Under the pieces are notes generated by a model, which saw only the letters and a program-made list of their open reading frames with translations, made no database searches and was not told the DNA's origin. DNA of 64,000 nt from assembly GCF_030295325.1 (NCBI RefSeq), contig NZ_AP027059.1:1732637-1796636 (forward strand). The letters are read 5' to 3'. The translations under genes and the position numbers were made by a program. Below, in pieces: positions 15,250 through 22,466 of this stretch (position 1 is the stretch's first letter; each line of letters begins with the position of its first letter). Source of the stretch: Haliovirga abyssi. Lineage in GTDB: Bacteria > Fusobacteriota > Fusobacteriia > Fusobacteriales > Haliovirgaceae.

Positions 15250-15717
15250 TTAATATGCTCTTTTAACTCTTTTAGGTTCATTGCCTCTTTTAGGTCTATT
15301 TCCTTTTCTTTTCTTTTGAAATTTCATTCTTTTATCATTTCTTTGTCTCATTTCTCTAAATATCATTTTAAATTGTGCTTCAGTTATATATTTTTTTAAT
15401 TCTTCTTTTACTTTCAAAATTTTTATTTTAGCTTTTATTCTATATCCTGATGATTTTTTCATTAAATTTTCTATTTTAACCCAATCTTTAGTTTCATCTA
15501 AAAGTAAATATTTAATATCTAAATCTACTTTTTTAGCTTCTATTTGATTTTTTTCTATTTCAATTTTTGCTAATTTCGACAGATCTAATGCTTTTTCTAT
15601 ATTTGCTTCACTAACTCCTGCTTTTATAAATACATCTTTTGGAATATTTTCCAAACCTGCAGAAAAACTAAATGCTGACAACAAAACTCCTATTAATACT
15701 ACTAAACTCTTTTTCAT
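15250..15717 (-). CDS. Spy/CpxP-like small periplasmic protein
   Basis: A 155-residue secreted protein: signal peptide MKKSLVVLIGVLLSAFSFSA, then an all-helical body with a YITEAQFKMIFREMRQRND stretch that resembles the LTxxQ repeat of Spy/CpxP proteins, and a very basic tail (KKRKGNRPKRGNEPKRVKR). Spy-family proteins act as periplasmic chaperones or stress sensors. It sits between an ECF sigma/membrane protein pair and an efflux system, which suggests a sensor role. The family call is moderate because the motif is only approximate. The start is the ATG at 15715-15717 behind AGGAG. Confidence 0.6.
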   Translation of the reverse strand: MKKSLVVLIGVLLSAFSFSAGLENIPKDVFIKAGVSEANIEKALDLSKLAKIEIEKNQIEAKKVDLDIKYLLLDETKDWVKIENLMKKSSGYRIKAKIKILKVKEELKKYITEAQFKMIFREMRQRNDKRMKFQKKRKGNRPKRGNEPKRVKRAY

Positions 15718-15785
15718 CTTTATCATCTCCTAATTTTTATTTTATAAAATTTCAAATATTTGCCGGCAACAATTTAAAATTTTAG

Positions 15786-16061
15786 TTATAAACCTAATAA
15801 ATCATCATATATGCTTTGCTTTGTTCCTAAATTTACATTTACTGTATCTTCCAAATTTACATTTTCTTGATATAAAGTCGCCACATAAGCTAAATTTTTC
15901 CCTTCAATATTTGTTCTAAAATTATTTCCAAAATATCCAACTGTAACTACAAGAAATAAAAGCATCGATACTATTCCTCTTTTATATAATCTATTCTTTG
16001 CTTTTTCCTCTTCTAGTAATTCTTTATATATATTTATTTTTATTCTATCTTTTCTATCCAT
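15786..16061 (-). CDS. Small membrane protein, probable anti-sigma factor
   Basis: A 91-residue protein with a charged cytosolic N-terminus (about 1-27), one membrane helix (RGIVSMLLFLVVTVGYFG, about 28-47) and a 44-residue periplasmic tail. It overlaps the end of the ECF sigma gene by 8 bp. That overlap and topology are typical of anti-sigma factors, but there is no zinc-binding motif or other family signature. Together with the Spy-like protein next to it, a stress-sensing complex is plausible. Confidence 0.6.
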   Translation of the reverse strand: MDRKDRIKINIYKELLEEEKAKNRLYKRGIVSMLLFLVVTVGYFGNNFRTNIEGKNLAYVATLYQENVNLEDTVNVNLGTKQSIYDDLLGL

Positions 16062-16515
16062 TTATCTCGCCTCCCATTAAATTTAATGCTTTATAATATT
16101 TAGCTTTTACAGTAGACAATTTCATTTTTAAAAGTTTTCCTATTTCACGAAATTTATATCCATAAATTGTATGAAGTACAACTATCTTTTTATTTTCTTC
16201 GTCTAATTCATCTATCTTTTTATTTATAAATATTAAATCATCAATTATTTCTACATCATCACAAATATGATTATCTTTTAATTCAAACTCCTCTTTTTTC
16301 TTCCTAAAAAAATCATAAGTTTTGTTTATAGCTATTTTATATATCCAAGTATATATATTTGATTTTTTGTTAAATTTTTTCAAATTTTTATATACAGATA
16401 TAAAAGCATTTTGAACTATATCTTCTGCATCTTTTTCATTATTAACCATTGAATATACTTTGTTAAATATTCTATCAAAATATTCATCATATATATCATC
16501 AAAATTGTATTTCAT
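16054..16515 (-). CDS. ECF-family RNA polymerase sigma factor
   Basis: A 153-residue sigma-70 family ECF factor. Region 2 reads EYFDRIFNKVYSMVNNEKD then AEDIVQNAFISVYKNLKKF and IYTWIYKIAINKTYDFFR. Region 4 reads EENKKIVVLHTIYGYKFREIG then LLKMKLSTVKAKYYKAL. It lacks sigma regions 1 and 3. The start is the ATG at 16513-16515 behind GGAGG; a TTG four codons up overlaps that site. It heads the block that runs through the membrane protein, Spy-like, TolC, MacA-like and MacB-like genes, all codirectional, and likely controls them. Confidence 0.92.
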   Translation of the reverse strand: MKYNFDDIYDEYFDRIFNKVYSMVNNEKDAEDIVQNAFISVYKNLKKFNKKSNIYTWIYKIAINKTYDFFRKKKEEFELKDNHICDDVEIIDDLIFINKKIDELDEENKKIVVLHTIYGYKFREIGKLLKMKLSTVKAKYYKALNLMGGEING

Positions 16516-16547
16516 TAATTCCTCCAATTTTTTATCTCTTACACTTT

Positions 16548-16577
16548 ATTAGACGCATGAAATTCCAAAAAAGTTAT
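16548..16577 (-). promoter_or_regulatory. Possible ECF-type promoter ahead of the sigma operon
   Basis: Minus-strand ATAACT (complement of 16572-16577), 16-bp spacer, CGTCTAAT (complement of 16548-16555). An AAC core with a CGTC box about 16 bp later is the usual layout of ECF autoregulated promoters. One instance only, so tentative. Confidence 0.4.
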
Positions 16578-16585
16578 TAAAAAAA

Positions 16586-16618
16586 ATAAAAATCCTGATT
16601 TTTTTTTCAGGATTTTTA
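16586..16618 (-). terminator. Terminator after the DUF4139 gene
   Basis: AAAATCCTGA pairs with TCAGGATTTT (16607-16616) around an eight-base loop, with T-rich flanks on both sides. It stands between the DUF4139 gene and the sigma operon and may work in both directions. Confidence 0.75.
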
Positions 16619-16623
16619 TTTCT

Positions 16624-16650
16624 CCCCTTCTCCTAAATTAGGAGAAGGGG
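16624..16650. repeat. CCCCTTCTCC palindrome
   Basis: CCCCTTCTCCTAA / TTAGGAGAAGGGG forms a 27-bp nearly perfect palindrome, followed by ACGGGGGATGAGG. Unusually GC-rich for this window. Similar sequences occur as dispersed repeats in many bacterial genomes; only one copy is seen here. Confidence 0.55.
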
Positions 16651-16720
16651 ACGGGGGATGAGGTCTATGCCTCTAATTAAAATTCTTAACACACTAACAT
16701 TAACTTTTTAATAAATTCAA

Positions 16721-18052
16721 CTACCTTTTCACCCTATAAGTAAATTTCAAAACATAAGTAGAGTCTCTATTTATATCTATTGGAAAAATAATTTTTTTAA
16801 TACTATCTTTAACATACTTTGTATTAGAATTCAACATTTCCCAATCGCCATACAAACTATGCTCTATATTTATTTTTATTTTTTCATTTTTATGATTTTT
16901 TATTGTATATTTTATAGTTTTTTCATATATTCTTTTAGATATCTTTTTATAATTAATCTCTTTATATTCAACCTTAACATCAAAGACTTTTCCTGCTACA
17001 ACTTTTATATTTTCATCTTTTGGAGTGTGATTTATTCTATCTTCTCCAACAAATTCACTGCTATTATCTTCTAAATCTTTTTTATATATCTTTATTTTCC
17101 CTTTTGGAAATGCTATTCCCAATCCATTATTTTTACTATTCTCAAATGAAACTATAACTTTTGTCTCTTTATTTGTATTACTATATGAATAATATTTTTT
17201 ATATTTAATATTATTTCCACTTATAAATTTTATTTGTTTTGATTGATTGTTTTTTACATTCAAATTTCTATTTAAAGTATACATATGATAATCAAAAAAA
17301 CTTTTTTCTTTAAAATTGTCTTTTGGAGAATTTGAAGCAAGCATACTTCTTTTCATTAAAAATAACCCTTCATTATTATTAGCTCTATTTACATCTCCTG
17401 CTATTAATTTTAATTTTGTATTTTTATAATCTTTTCCAGAATTATTATTTATATTTACCCATCCAATTAAATTTAGTCTCTTATTTTCTAAATTTATAAC
17501 ATAATTTGCTTCCCATTTTATTCCCTTTGTCAAATAAGATACTTCTAATTCATTACTAGAAGTTCCCTCTTCAATATCCCAGATTAATGCTGGTTTTAAT
17601 CTTAATCCTTCTATCATTTTAGGAAGTATTATTTTATCTACCCCAACTCCAAGATATATTTCACCGCTTTTTTTATCTTTTAAAACTATTCCGCCTTTTA
17701 CACTTAATAAAGTACAGTTTATTTTAGACTTATTTTTTGTGTATATTACATCTTCGCCTATATATTTTTCTAATAATTTATTCATACTAACTAAATCATA
17801 CTCATAATTTAAAGATAAAATATTAACTCCGTTAACAATTATAGAATCAGGCTCTATTTTTTGAGCTACATCTAAATAATTTATAATCTTCTCGCTGTTT
17901 GAAATATTTGAACTATCTCTAATTTCCCTAACTAATCCAAAGCCACCATTATATATTGTTAAACTGTTTTCTTGGATATCTTTTGAAGTAGAACTATATT
18001 CTGCAAATGCCATATTACTGATAATCATTAATAATATTAATATTCTTTTCAT
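16721..18052 (-). CDS. DUF4139 domain protein, exported
   Basis: A 443-residue secreted protein: signal peptide MKRILILLMIISNMAFA, then the DUF4139 pattern with SLTIYNGGFGLVREIR, an LDVAQKIEPDSI region, ELEVSYLTKGIKWEANYVI and GWVNINNNSGKDYKNTKLKL. The C-terminal half has the beta-rich repeats with KRIYEKTIKYTIKN. No enzyme motif is visible. Such proteins are frequent in outer-membrane bacteria, with unknown function. It stands alone between two terminators or promoters. Confidence 0.8.
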   Translation of the reverse strand: MKRILILLMIISNMAFAEYSSTSKDIQENSLTIYNGGFGLVREIRDSSNISNSEKIINYLDVAQKIEPDSIIVNGVNILSLNYEYDLVSMNKLLEKYIGEDVIYTKNKSKINCTLLSVKGGIVLKDKKSGEIYLGVGVDKIILPKMIEGLRLKPALIWDIEEGTSSNELEVSYLTKGIKWEANYVINLENKRLNLIGWVNINNNSGKDYKNTKLKLIAGDVNRANNNEGLFLMKRSMLASNSPKDNFKEKSFFDYHMYTLNRNLNVKNNQSKQIKFISGNNIKYKKYYSYSNTNKETKVIVSFENSKNNGLGIAFPKGKIKIYKKDLEDNSSEFVGEDRINHTPKDENIKVVAGKVFDVKVEYKEINYKKISKRIYEKTIKYTIKNHKNEKIKINIEHSLYGDWEMLNSNTKYVKDSIKKIIFPIDINRDSTYVLKFTYRVKR

Positions 18053-18102
18053 TGTTACGCCTCCATTTTAATTTATTTTTATAATGCTTTTGAAATAAGG
18101 AA

Positions 18103-18654
18103 CTACCCTACAACCAATATCTTCACACCTATTCCGATTAATATAATCCCACCTATAATCTCTATTTTATTTCCAAATAAATCACCCAATTTATTCCCAA
18201 GATATACACCAATTACAGAGATGAAAAATGTAACTATCCCAATTATCACAGATGGCTCCATTACATCTATTTTTAATAATGAAAATGTTACTCCCACTGC
18301 TAAAGCATCTATACTAGTAGCTATTGCCAATAATAATAAATTTATCATACTCAAAACATCTTTTTTAGCTTCTGATTCCTCTATTACAAATGATTCATAA
18401 ATCATTTTACCTCCAATAAAAAGCAACAATAAAAATGCAACCCATCTTGAATATTTACCAGCATATTTCACAAAACTATTCCCTGCAAGCCATCCTAAAA
18501 TTGGCATTATAGCCTGAAACACTCCAAAAAAACTACCTATTTTTATAGAATGTCCTATTTTTAAATTTTTTATTGCAATTCCACTTGAAATCGAAACTGC
18601 AAAAGCATCCATTGCTAGCCCTATCGCTATTAATAAAATTGAAACTAAGCTCAT
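18103..18654 (-). CDS. mntP: Manganese efflux pump MntP (YtaF-like)
   Basis: A 183-residue, six-helix membrane protein of the MntP family. It shows the two related halves with the characteristic Asp motifs, GLAMDAFAVSISSGIAIK near the N-terminus and ATSIDALAVGVTFSLL in the middle. The family exports Mn(II). The start is the ATG at 18652-18654 with AAGGA eight nt before. An open frame continues up to 18729 without a better start. A 7-bp inverted repeat lies in the leader at 18690-18709. No yybP-type manganese riboswitch is seen. Confidence 0.88.
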   Translation of the reverse strand: MSLVSILLIAIGLAMDAFAVSISSGIAIKNLKIGHSIKIGSFFGVFQAIMPILGWLAGNSFVKYAGKYSRWVAFLLLLFIGGKMIYESFVIEESEAKKDVLSMINLLLLAIATSIDALAVGVTFSLLKIDVMEPSVIIGIVTFFISVIGVYLGNKLGDLFGNKIEIIGGIILIGIGVKILVVG

Positions 18655-18689
18655 AATCATAATCCTTTCTAAATCACATTTGTAATTAG

Positions 18690-18709
18690 GAACATTTTTA
18701 ATAATGTTC
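18690..18709. promoter_or_regulatory. Inverted repeat upstream of mntP
   Basis: GAACATT and AATGTTC separated by six bases, about 36 bp before the mntP start. There is no T run after it, so an operator is more likely than a terminator. The binding protein is unknown. Confidence 0.35.
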
Positions 18710-18749
18710 ACATCTATAAAATTCACCAAAACTACTTTTTTATATCTAA

Positions 18750-19463
18750 CTATTTTTTTCCACCATAAACAGAGTAATTATAATATTTCCATATTACATC
18801 AATATCTTTAAACCCTATTTCTTCAAGCCAATTCAAATGATTTATCAATGTAGTTGGGCTATCTTCTTCTTGATATTTTTCTAACCAAATATTTTCTATC
18901 TCATCAATCGAACAACTTTTTTTCATAAATTCTATCCATTTATTCATATAAACATCTTGAACTTTATAATTAGAACCTAAAACTACATCTGCATTATAAA
19001 ACACTCCATTTTGAGATAAAGCATTATAGATTTTGTTATAAAATATTTTTTTATCCTCGTCTGTTACCAAATGATGTAATGCTAGTGAAGATAATATAAC
19101 ATCATATTTTTTTAAAAATTCGAAATTATAGAAGTCTCCAACATAATAATCGACATCATTATATTTTTCCAACTTGATTTTAGTCATCTCTATCATATTT
19201 TTAGACAAATCAACCGCAGTTAATTTAGCATTAGGAAATTGTTTTTTTACTTTATCAAGTATATTACCTGTTCCGCATCCTAAATCTATAACCTCTATTT
19301 CACTATTTTTCTCAAAAGGTATAGATAAAATTAATGCTTCAAGCATTTCTTTATAAAATGGAATCAATTTCAGTATTATTCCATCAAACTCTTTAGCCTC
19401 TTCTTCAAAATGATTTTTTATTTTGTCAATTTTCTTTTTTTCTTTCATTTCAATTATCTTCAT
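18750..19463 (-). CDS. Class I SAM-dependent methyltransferase
   Basis: A 237-residue methyltransferase with motif I VIDLGCGTGNILDKV, motif II LTAVDLSKNMIEM, an acidic YYVGDFYNF loop and a VILSSLALHHL post-II strand. The layout matches the ubiquinone/trans-aconitate-type small-molecule methyltransferase group, but the substrate cannot be told. The start overlaps the end of the RhuM-Fic gene by 14 bp, so the two are probably translated from one mRNA. A second ATG lies five codons in. Confidence 0.88.
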   Translation of the reverse strand: MKIIEMKEKKKIDKIKNHFEEEAKEFDGIILKLIPFYKEMLEALILSIPFEKNSEIEVIDLGCGTGNILDKVKKQFPNAKLTAVDLSKNMIEMTKIKLEKYNDVDYYVGDFYNFEFLKKYDVILSSLALHHLVTDEDKKIFYNKIYNALSQNGVFYNADVVLGSNYKVQDVYMNKWIEFMKKSCSIDEIENIWLEKYQEEDSPTTLINHLNWLEEIGFKDIDVIWKYYNYSVYGGKK

Positions 19464-20439
19464 TTATCAAATTCACCAACACTTTCACAATAATATCTTT
19501 TTCTTGCGGTCTACTTTCTGCTATCATAAGTGTAATAGCCACAAGTGCATTGTCAGCTATTCTTTTGCTCCCATCTTCCTTATAAATTATATTATTAATT
19601 CTCATAAAATATATAAATATTGCAGCTGCAATTCTTTTATTCCCATCTGAAAAGGAATGATTTTTCACAACAAAATATAACAAATTAGATGCTTTTTCCT
19701 CTATACTTGGATATACTTCTTCTCCAAAAGCCGTTTGATAAATTGCCCCTAATGAACCTTTAAAGGAATCATCTTTTTCATTACCAAATAAATCACTTGG
19801 AAATTCTGATTTCATACTTTCTATTACTTTCATTGCTTCTTCATATCTTAATATATACGCTTCTTTTTTTGTAGTTTTTCCAATTTGTAATATCTGATGA
19901 TCATATTCATCAAGTATAGTAAGAGCATATGTATATTCGGAAATTACTTTTAAAAGACCTTTTGCTTCTCCTAATTCTATTTTTTGATTTTCAATAGTTC
20001 TATTTAATATTTTCATTGTAGTTTGCAAATCTTTTAACTTTTGATTTTGTTCTTTTAGTCTTTTTTCATTTATTGTATATCCGTTTATCAAATGTTGTTT
20101 TAATAGATTTGTTGCCCAAATTCTAAATTGAGTACCTCTTTTTGAATTCACCCTATAACCTACTGAAATAATTAAATCTAAATTAAAATATTCTATTTCT
20201 CTTTTTACTTCTCTTCCGCCTTCACTTTGAACTGTTGCAAAAAATGCAACAGTTGAATCTCTCATTAACTCTTCACTATTATAAATATTTCTTATATGTC
20301 TCGAAATTACTGATTTATCTCTTTCAAATAAGTCAGAAATTTGATTTAAACTTAGCCATACAGTCTCCTCTTTTAAATTAACATCAATAGAAATATCCCC
20401 ATCATCTGTTTTATAAAACATTACCTCTTTATTCTCCAT
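19450..20439 (-). CDS. RhuM-Fic fusion protein
   Basis: A 329-residue protein with an N-terminal RhuM block (VWLSLNQISDLFERDKSV, YRVNSKRGTQFRIWATNLL), a coiled-coil linker at about 130-165, and a C-terminal Fic/DOC domain with NHSFSDGNKR. Fic enzymes usually AMPylate or phosphorylate proteins; the intact H-x-F-x-x-G-N-(K)-R motif indicates an active enzyme. RhuM-Fic proteins are often toxins or defence components. A second, broken copy lies at 24766-25572. No separate antitoxin gene is next to it. Confidence 0.88.
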   Translation of the reverse strand: MENKEVMFYKTDDGDISIDVNLKEETVWLSLNQISDLFERDKSVISRHIRNIYNSEELMRDSTVAFFATVQSEGGREVKREIEYFNLDLIISVGYRVNSKRGTQFRIWATNLLKQHLINGYTINEKRLKEQNQKLKDLQTTMKILNRTIENQKIELGEAKGLLKVISEYTYALTILDEYDHQILQIGKTTKKEAYILRYEEAMKVIESMKSEFPSDLFGNEKDDSFKGSLGAIYQTAFGEEVYPSIEEKASNLLYFVVKNHSFSDGNKRIAAAIFIYFMRINNIIYKEDGSKRIADNALVAITLMIAESRPQEKDIIVKVLVNLINEDN

Positions 20440-20464
20440 ATTAATTTCACCTTCTCTCTAATTC

Positions 20465-22150
20465 TTAAAATATCCTCTTCCTAATTCTATTTATCGTAGC
20501 CCCTATCTCAAATCTCCTTGCAAATACCATATTCCCACTTTCATATTTTAAAAATTTAGTTATATTTTGAGAATTTATCTCTTCTTCTATCTTTTGCAAA
20601 ATATCTTTTAATAATAATTTTCCACTATTTTTATTTATTATATATTTTATCACATTTCCAATAAATTCAACTTGTCCCTTTTCTACAAGTTGTTCCAGAT
20701 ATCTCAAATCAACTTCTTCTGTCCCTATAATTATTTCATCCAAATCTCTACTTTTGATTTTATCTTTTTTTTCTATAATTTTTCCAATATTTTTTATATC
20801 CAAATATCTATTTCTAACTTTTACCTCTTCATCCAAAATTTCTTTTGTTATTGAATAGTCTTTATATTTTTCTATTACAGCCTTAGCTTCTTTTGTTATA
20901 TCTTTTACTTTATACTCATCCAACATTAAAACTGTATCTGCAATATCAAAATAATCTCCTAATCCACCAACTACAACAATTGTAGATATTCCACTTTTTT
21001 CATACATTGCTTGAATTCTCTCTACAAATGGAGTTATTGGTTCTTTTTCTTTTTTTATTATCTCTTGTATTTTTACATCTCTCATCATAAAATTTGTAGC
21101 TGATGTATCTTCATCAATTAATAATAGTTCTGCACCTAATTCCATACTTTCTATTATATTAGCAGCTTGCGAAGTTGATCCACTTGCATTTTCTGTATAA
21201 AAATTTTCTGTACTTTTCCCATATGGCAAATTATTTATAAATGGAGTTATATCTACTCCTGATATTCCTCTTCCATCTTCTGCTCTTATTTTTACTGCAT
21301 TATAATTTGTTATCACCATTTCTCTACCATCATTAGGTATATGATTATATATCCCTTTTTCAATTGCATCTAATAAAGTACTTTTTCCGTGAAATCCACC
21401 GCCAGTTATAATTGTTATCCCTTCTTTTATTCCCATCCCTTTTATTTTATCTCCATTTTGTAGTTCCAATTCAATTTCAAATTCTTTTGGAGACATAAAT
21501 TTTATAGCATTTTTTAACGGCTTCTCACTAACTCCACTCTCTCTTGGTAATATTGATTCATTTGCAATAAATGCAACTAATTTTCTTTTTTTTATCTCTT
21601 CTCTAATATAATCACTTCTTTCATTTACCTTTATATGTTTTGTTAAATTTTCATATCCAACTTTTTCTTTTTTTAAATATTTTACAACATTAGGTAACTC
21701 TACAAAAATCATCTCTTTAGCCTCTTTTGATAAAACTCTTCTCCCTGCAGCAGGCAATCCCATATAAAATCTAATTTGCAATATATCATTTTCTATTTCC
21801 ACAGAACTTCTTTTTAATATCTCTTGCCCATTTCTATAAATAAATATAGCCCCGCTTTTACCTGTTCCTCTTTTACCTTTTGCTTCTTTCCAAATTGCTT
21901 TTTCAAAAACTCTACTTACATAATCTTCAAATGCTACTTTTTTTGAAATATTTGAATACATTTCACTATTATATCCATATTTTTTTAAATCTATCTCTAC
22001 TTTAAGTAATGAAGGAGATGCAAATGGATCTCCTTGAACTTTAATTATTTCCAAAATATAATCATTAAAATTATATCTTCCTTTTATATCTTTGTATGCT
22101 CTATAACCTTTGCCATCTATCTCTCTTAATTTTGTATTAAGCCTTTTCAT
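20465..22150 (-). CDS. Predicted ATPase of the ABC class (PF09818 type)
   Basis: A 561-residue protein of the stand-alone ABC-class ATPase family. After an N-terminal domain with YRAYKDIKGRYNF and DYILEIIKVQGDPFASPS comes GLPAAGRRVLSKEA, the Walker A ITGGGFHGKSTLLDAI and the Walker B LLIDEDTSATNFMMRD. There is no membrane partner and the function of the family is unknown. Its start overlaps the stop of the ArsR gene by 4 bp, so it is translationally coupled to that regulator. Confidence 0.88.
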   Translation of the reverse strand: MKRLNTKLREIDGKGYRAYKDIKGRYNFNDYILEIIKVQGDPFASPSLLKVEIDLKKYGYNSEMYSNISKKVAFEDYVSRVFEKAIWKEAKGKRGTGKSGAIFIYRNGQEILKRSSVEIENDILQIRFYMGLPAAGRRVLSKEAKEMIFVELPNVVKYLKKEKVGYENLTKHIKVNERSDYIREEIKKRKLVAFIANESILPRESGVSEKPLKNAIKFMSPKEFEIELELQNGDKIKGMGIKEGITIITGGGFHGKSTLLDAIEKGIYNHIPNDGREMVITNYNAVKIRAEDGRGISGVDITPFINNLPYGKSTENFYTENASGSTSQAANIIESMELGAELLLIDEDTSATNFMMRDVKIQEIIKKEKEPITPFVERIQAMYEKSGISTIVVVGGLGDYFDIADTVLMLDEYKVKDITKEAKAVIEKYKDYSITKEILDEEVKVRNRYLDIKNIGKIIEKKDKIKSRDLDEIIIGTEEVDLRYLEQLVEKGQVEFIGNVIKYIINKNSGKLLLKDILQKIEEEINSQNITKFLKYESGNMVFARRFEIGATINRIRKRIF

Positions 22151-22449
22151 TCCTCTTCTCCTTTTAAATCTTTTATATATTCTGCATAAAAATTTTCACC
22201 TAATTTTATAATTCTTTTCATTTCTGAATTTTTTATTCTATAATATATATTTAATCCTCTTTTTTTCCCAATAATTATTCCTGCCTCTTTTAATATCTTT
22301 AAATGTTGTGATAAATTAGGTTTACTAAAATCTAATTCTGGTTCTATTTCACATACACATTTAGGCTCTTCTGATAATAACTTTACAATTTTATATCTAA
22401 GTGGATGCCCCAAAGCTTTAAACATTTTTGTAATTATCTCTTCTTTCAT
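22147..22449 (-). CDS. ArsR-family transcriptional regulator
   Basis: A 100-residue winged-helix regulator: MFKALGHPLRYKIVKLLSEE, then CVCEIEPELDFSKPNLSQHLKIL covering the recognition helix, and a KKRGLNIYYRIK wing. The CVCE pair sits where ArsR/SmtB proteins have a metal-binding ELCVC motif, so metal or thiol sensing is possible. Its direct neighbours are the ABC-class ATPase (overlapping) and the glycosyltransferase-permease fusion 18 bp upstream. Confidence 0.88.
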   Translation of the reverse strand: MKEEIITKMFKALGHPLRYKIVKLLSEEPKCVCEIEPELDFSKPNLSQHLKILKEAGIIIGKKRGLNIYYRIKNSEMKRIIKLGENFYAEYIKDLKGEEE

Positions 22450-22466
22450 TTTTATCTCCTTTATTT

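Noticed and set aside
18655-18749. Manganese (yybP-ykoY) riboswitch before mntP
   Set aside because: The leader is too short and lacks the conserved loops; only a 7-bp inverted repeat is seen.
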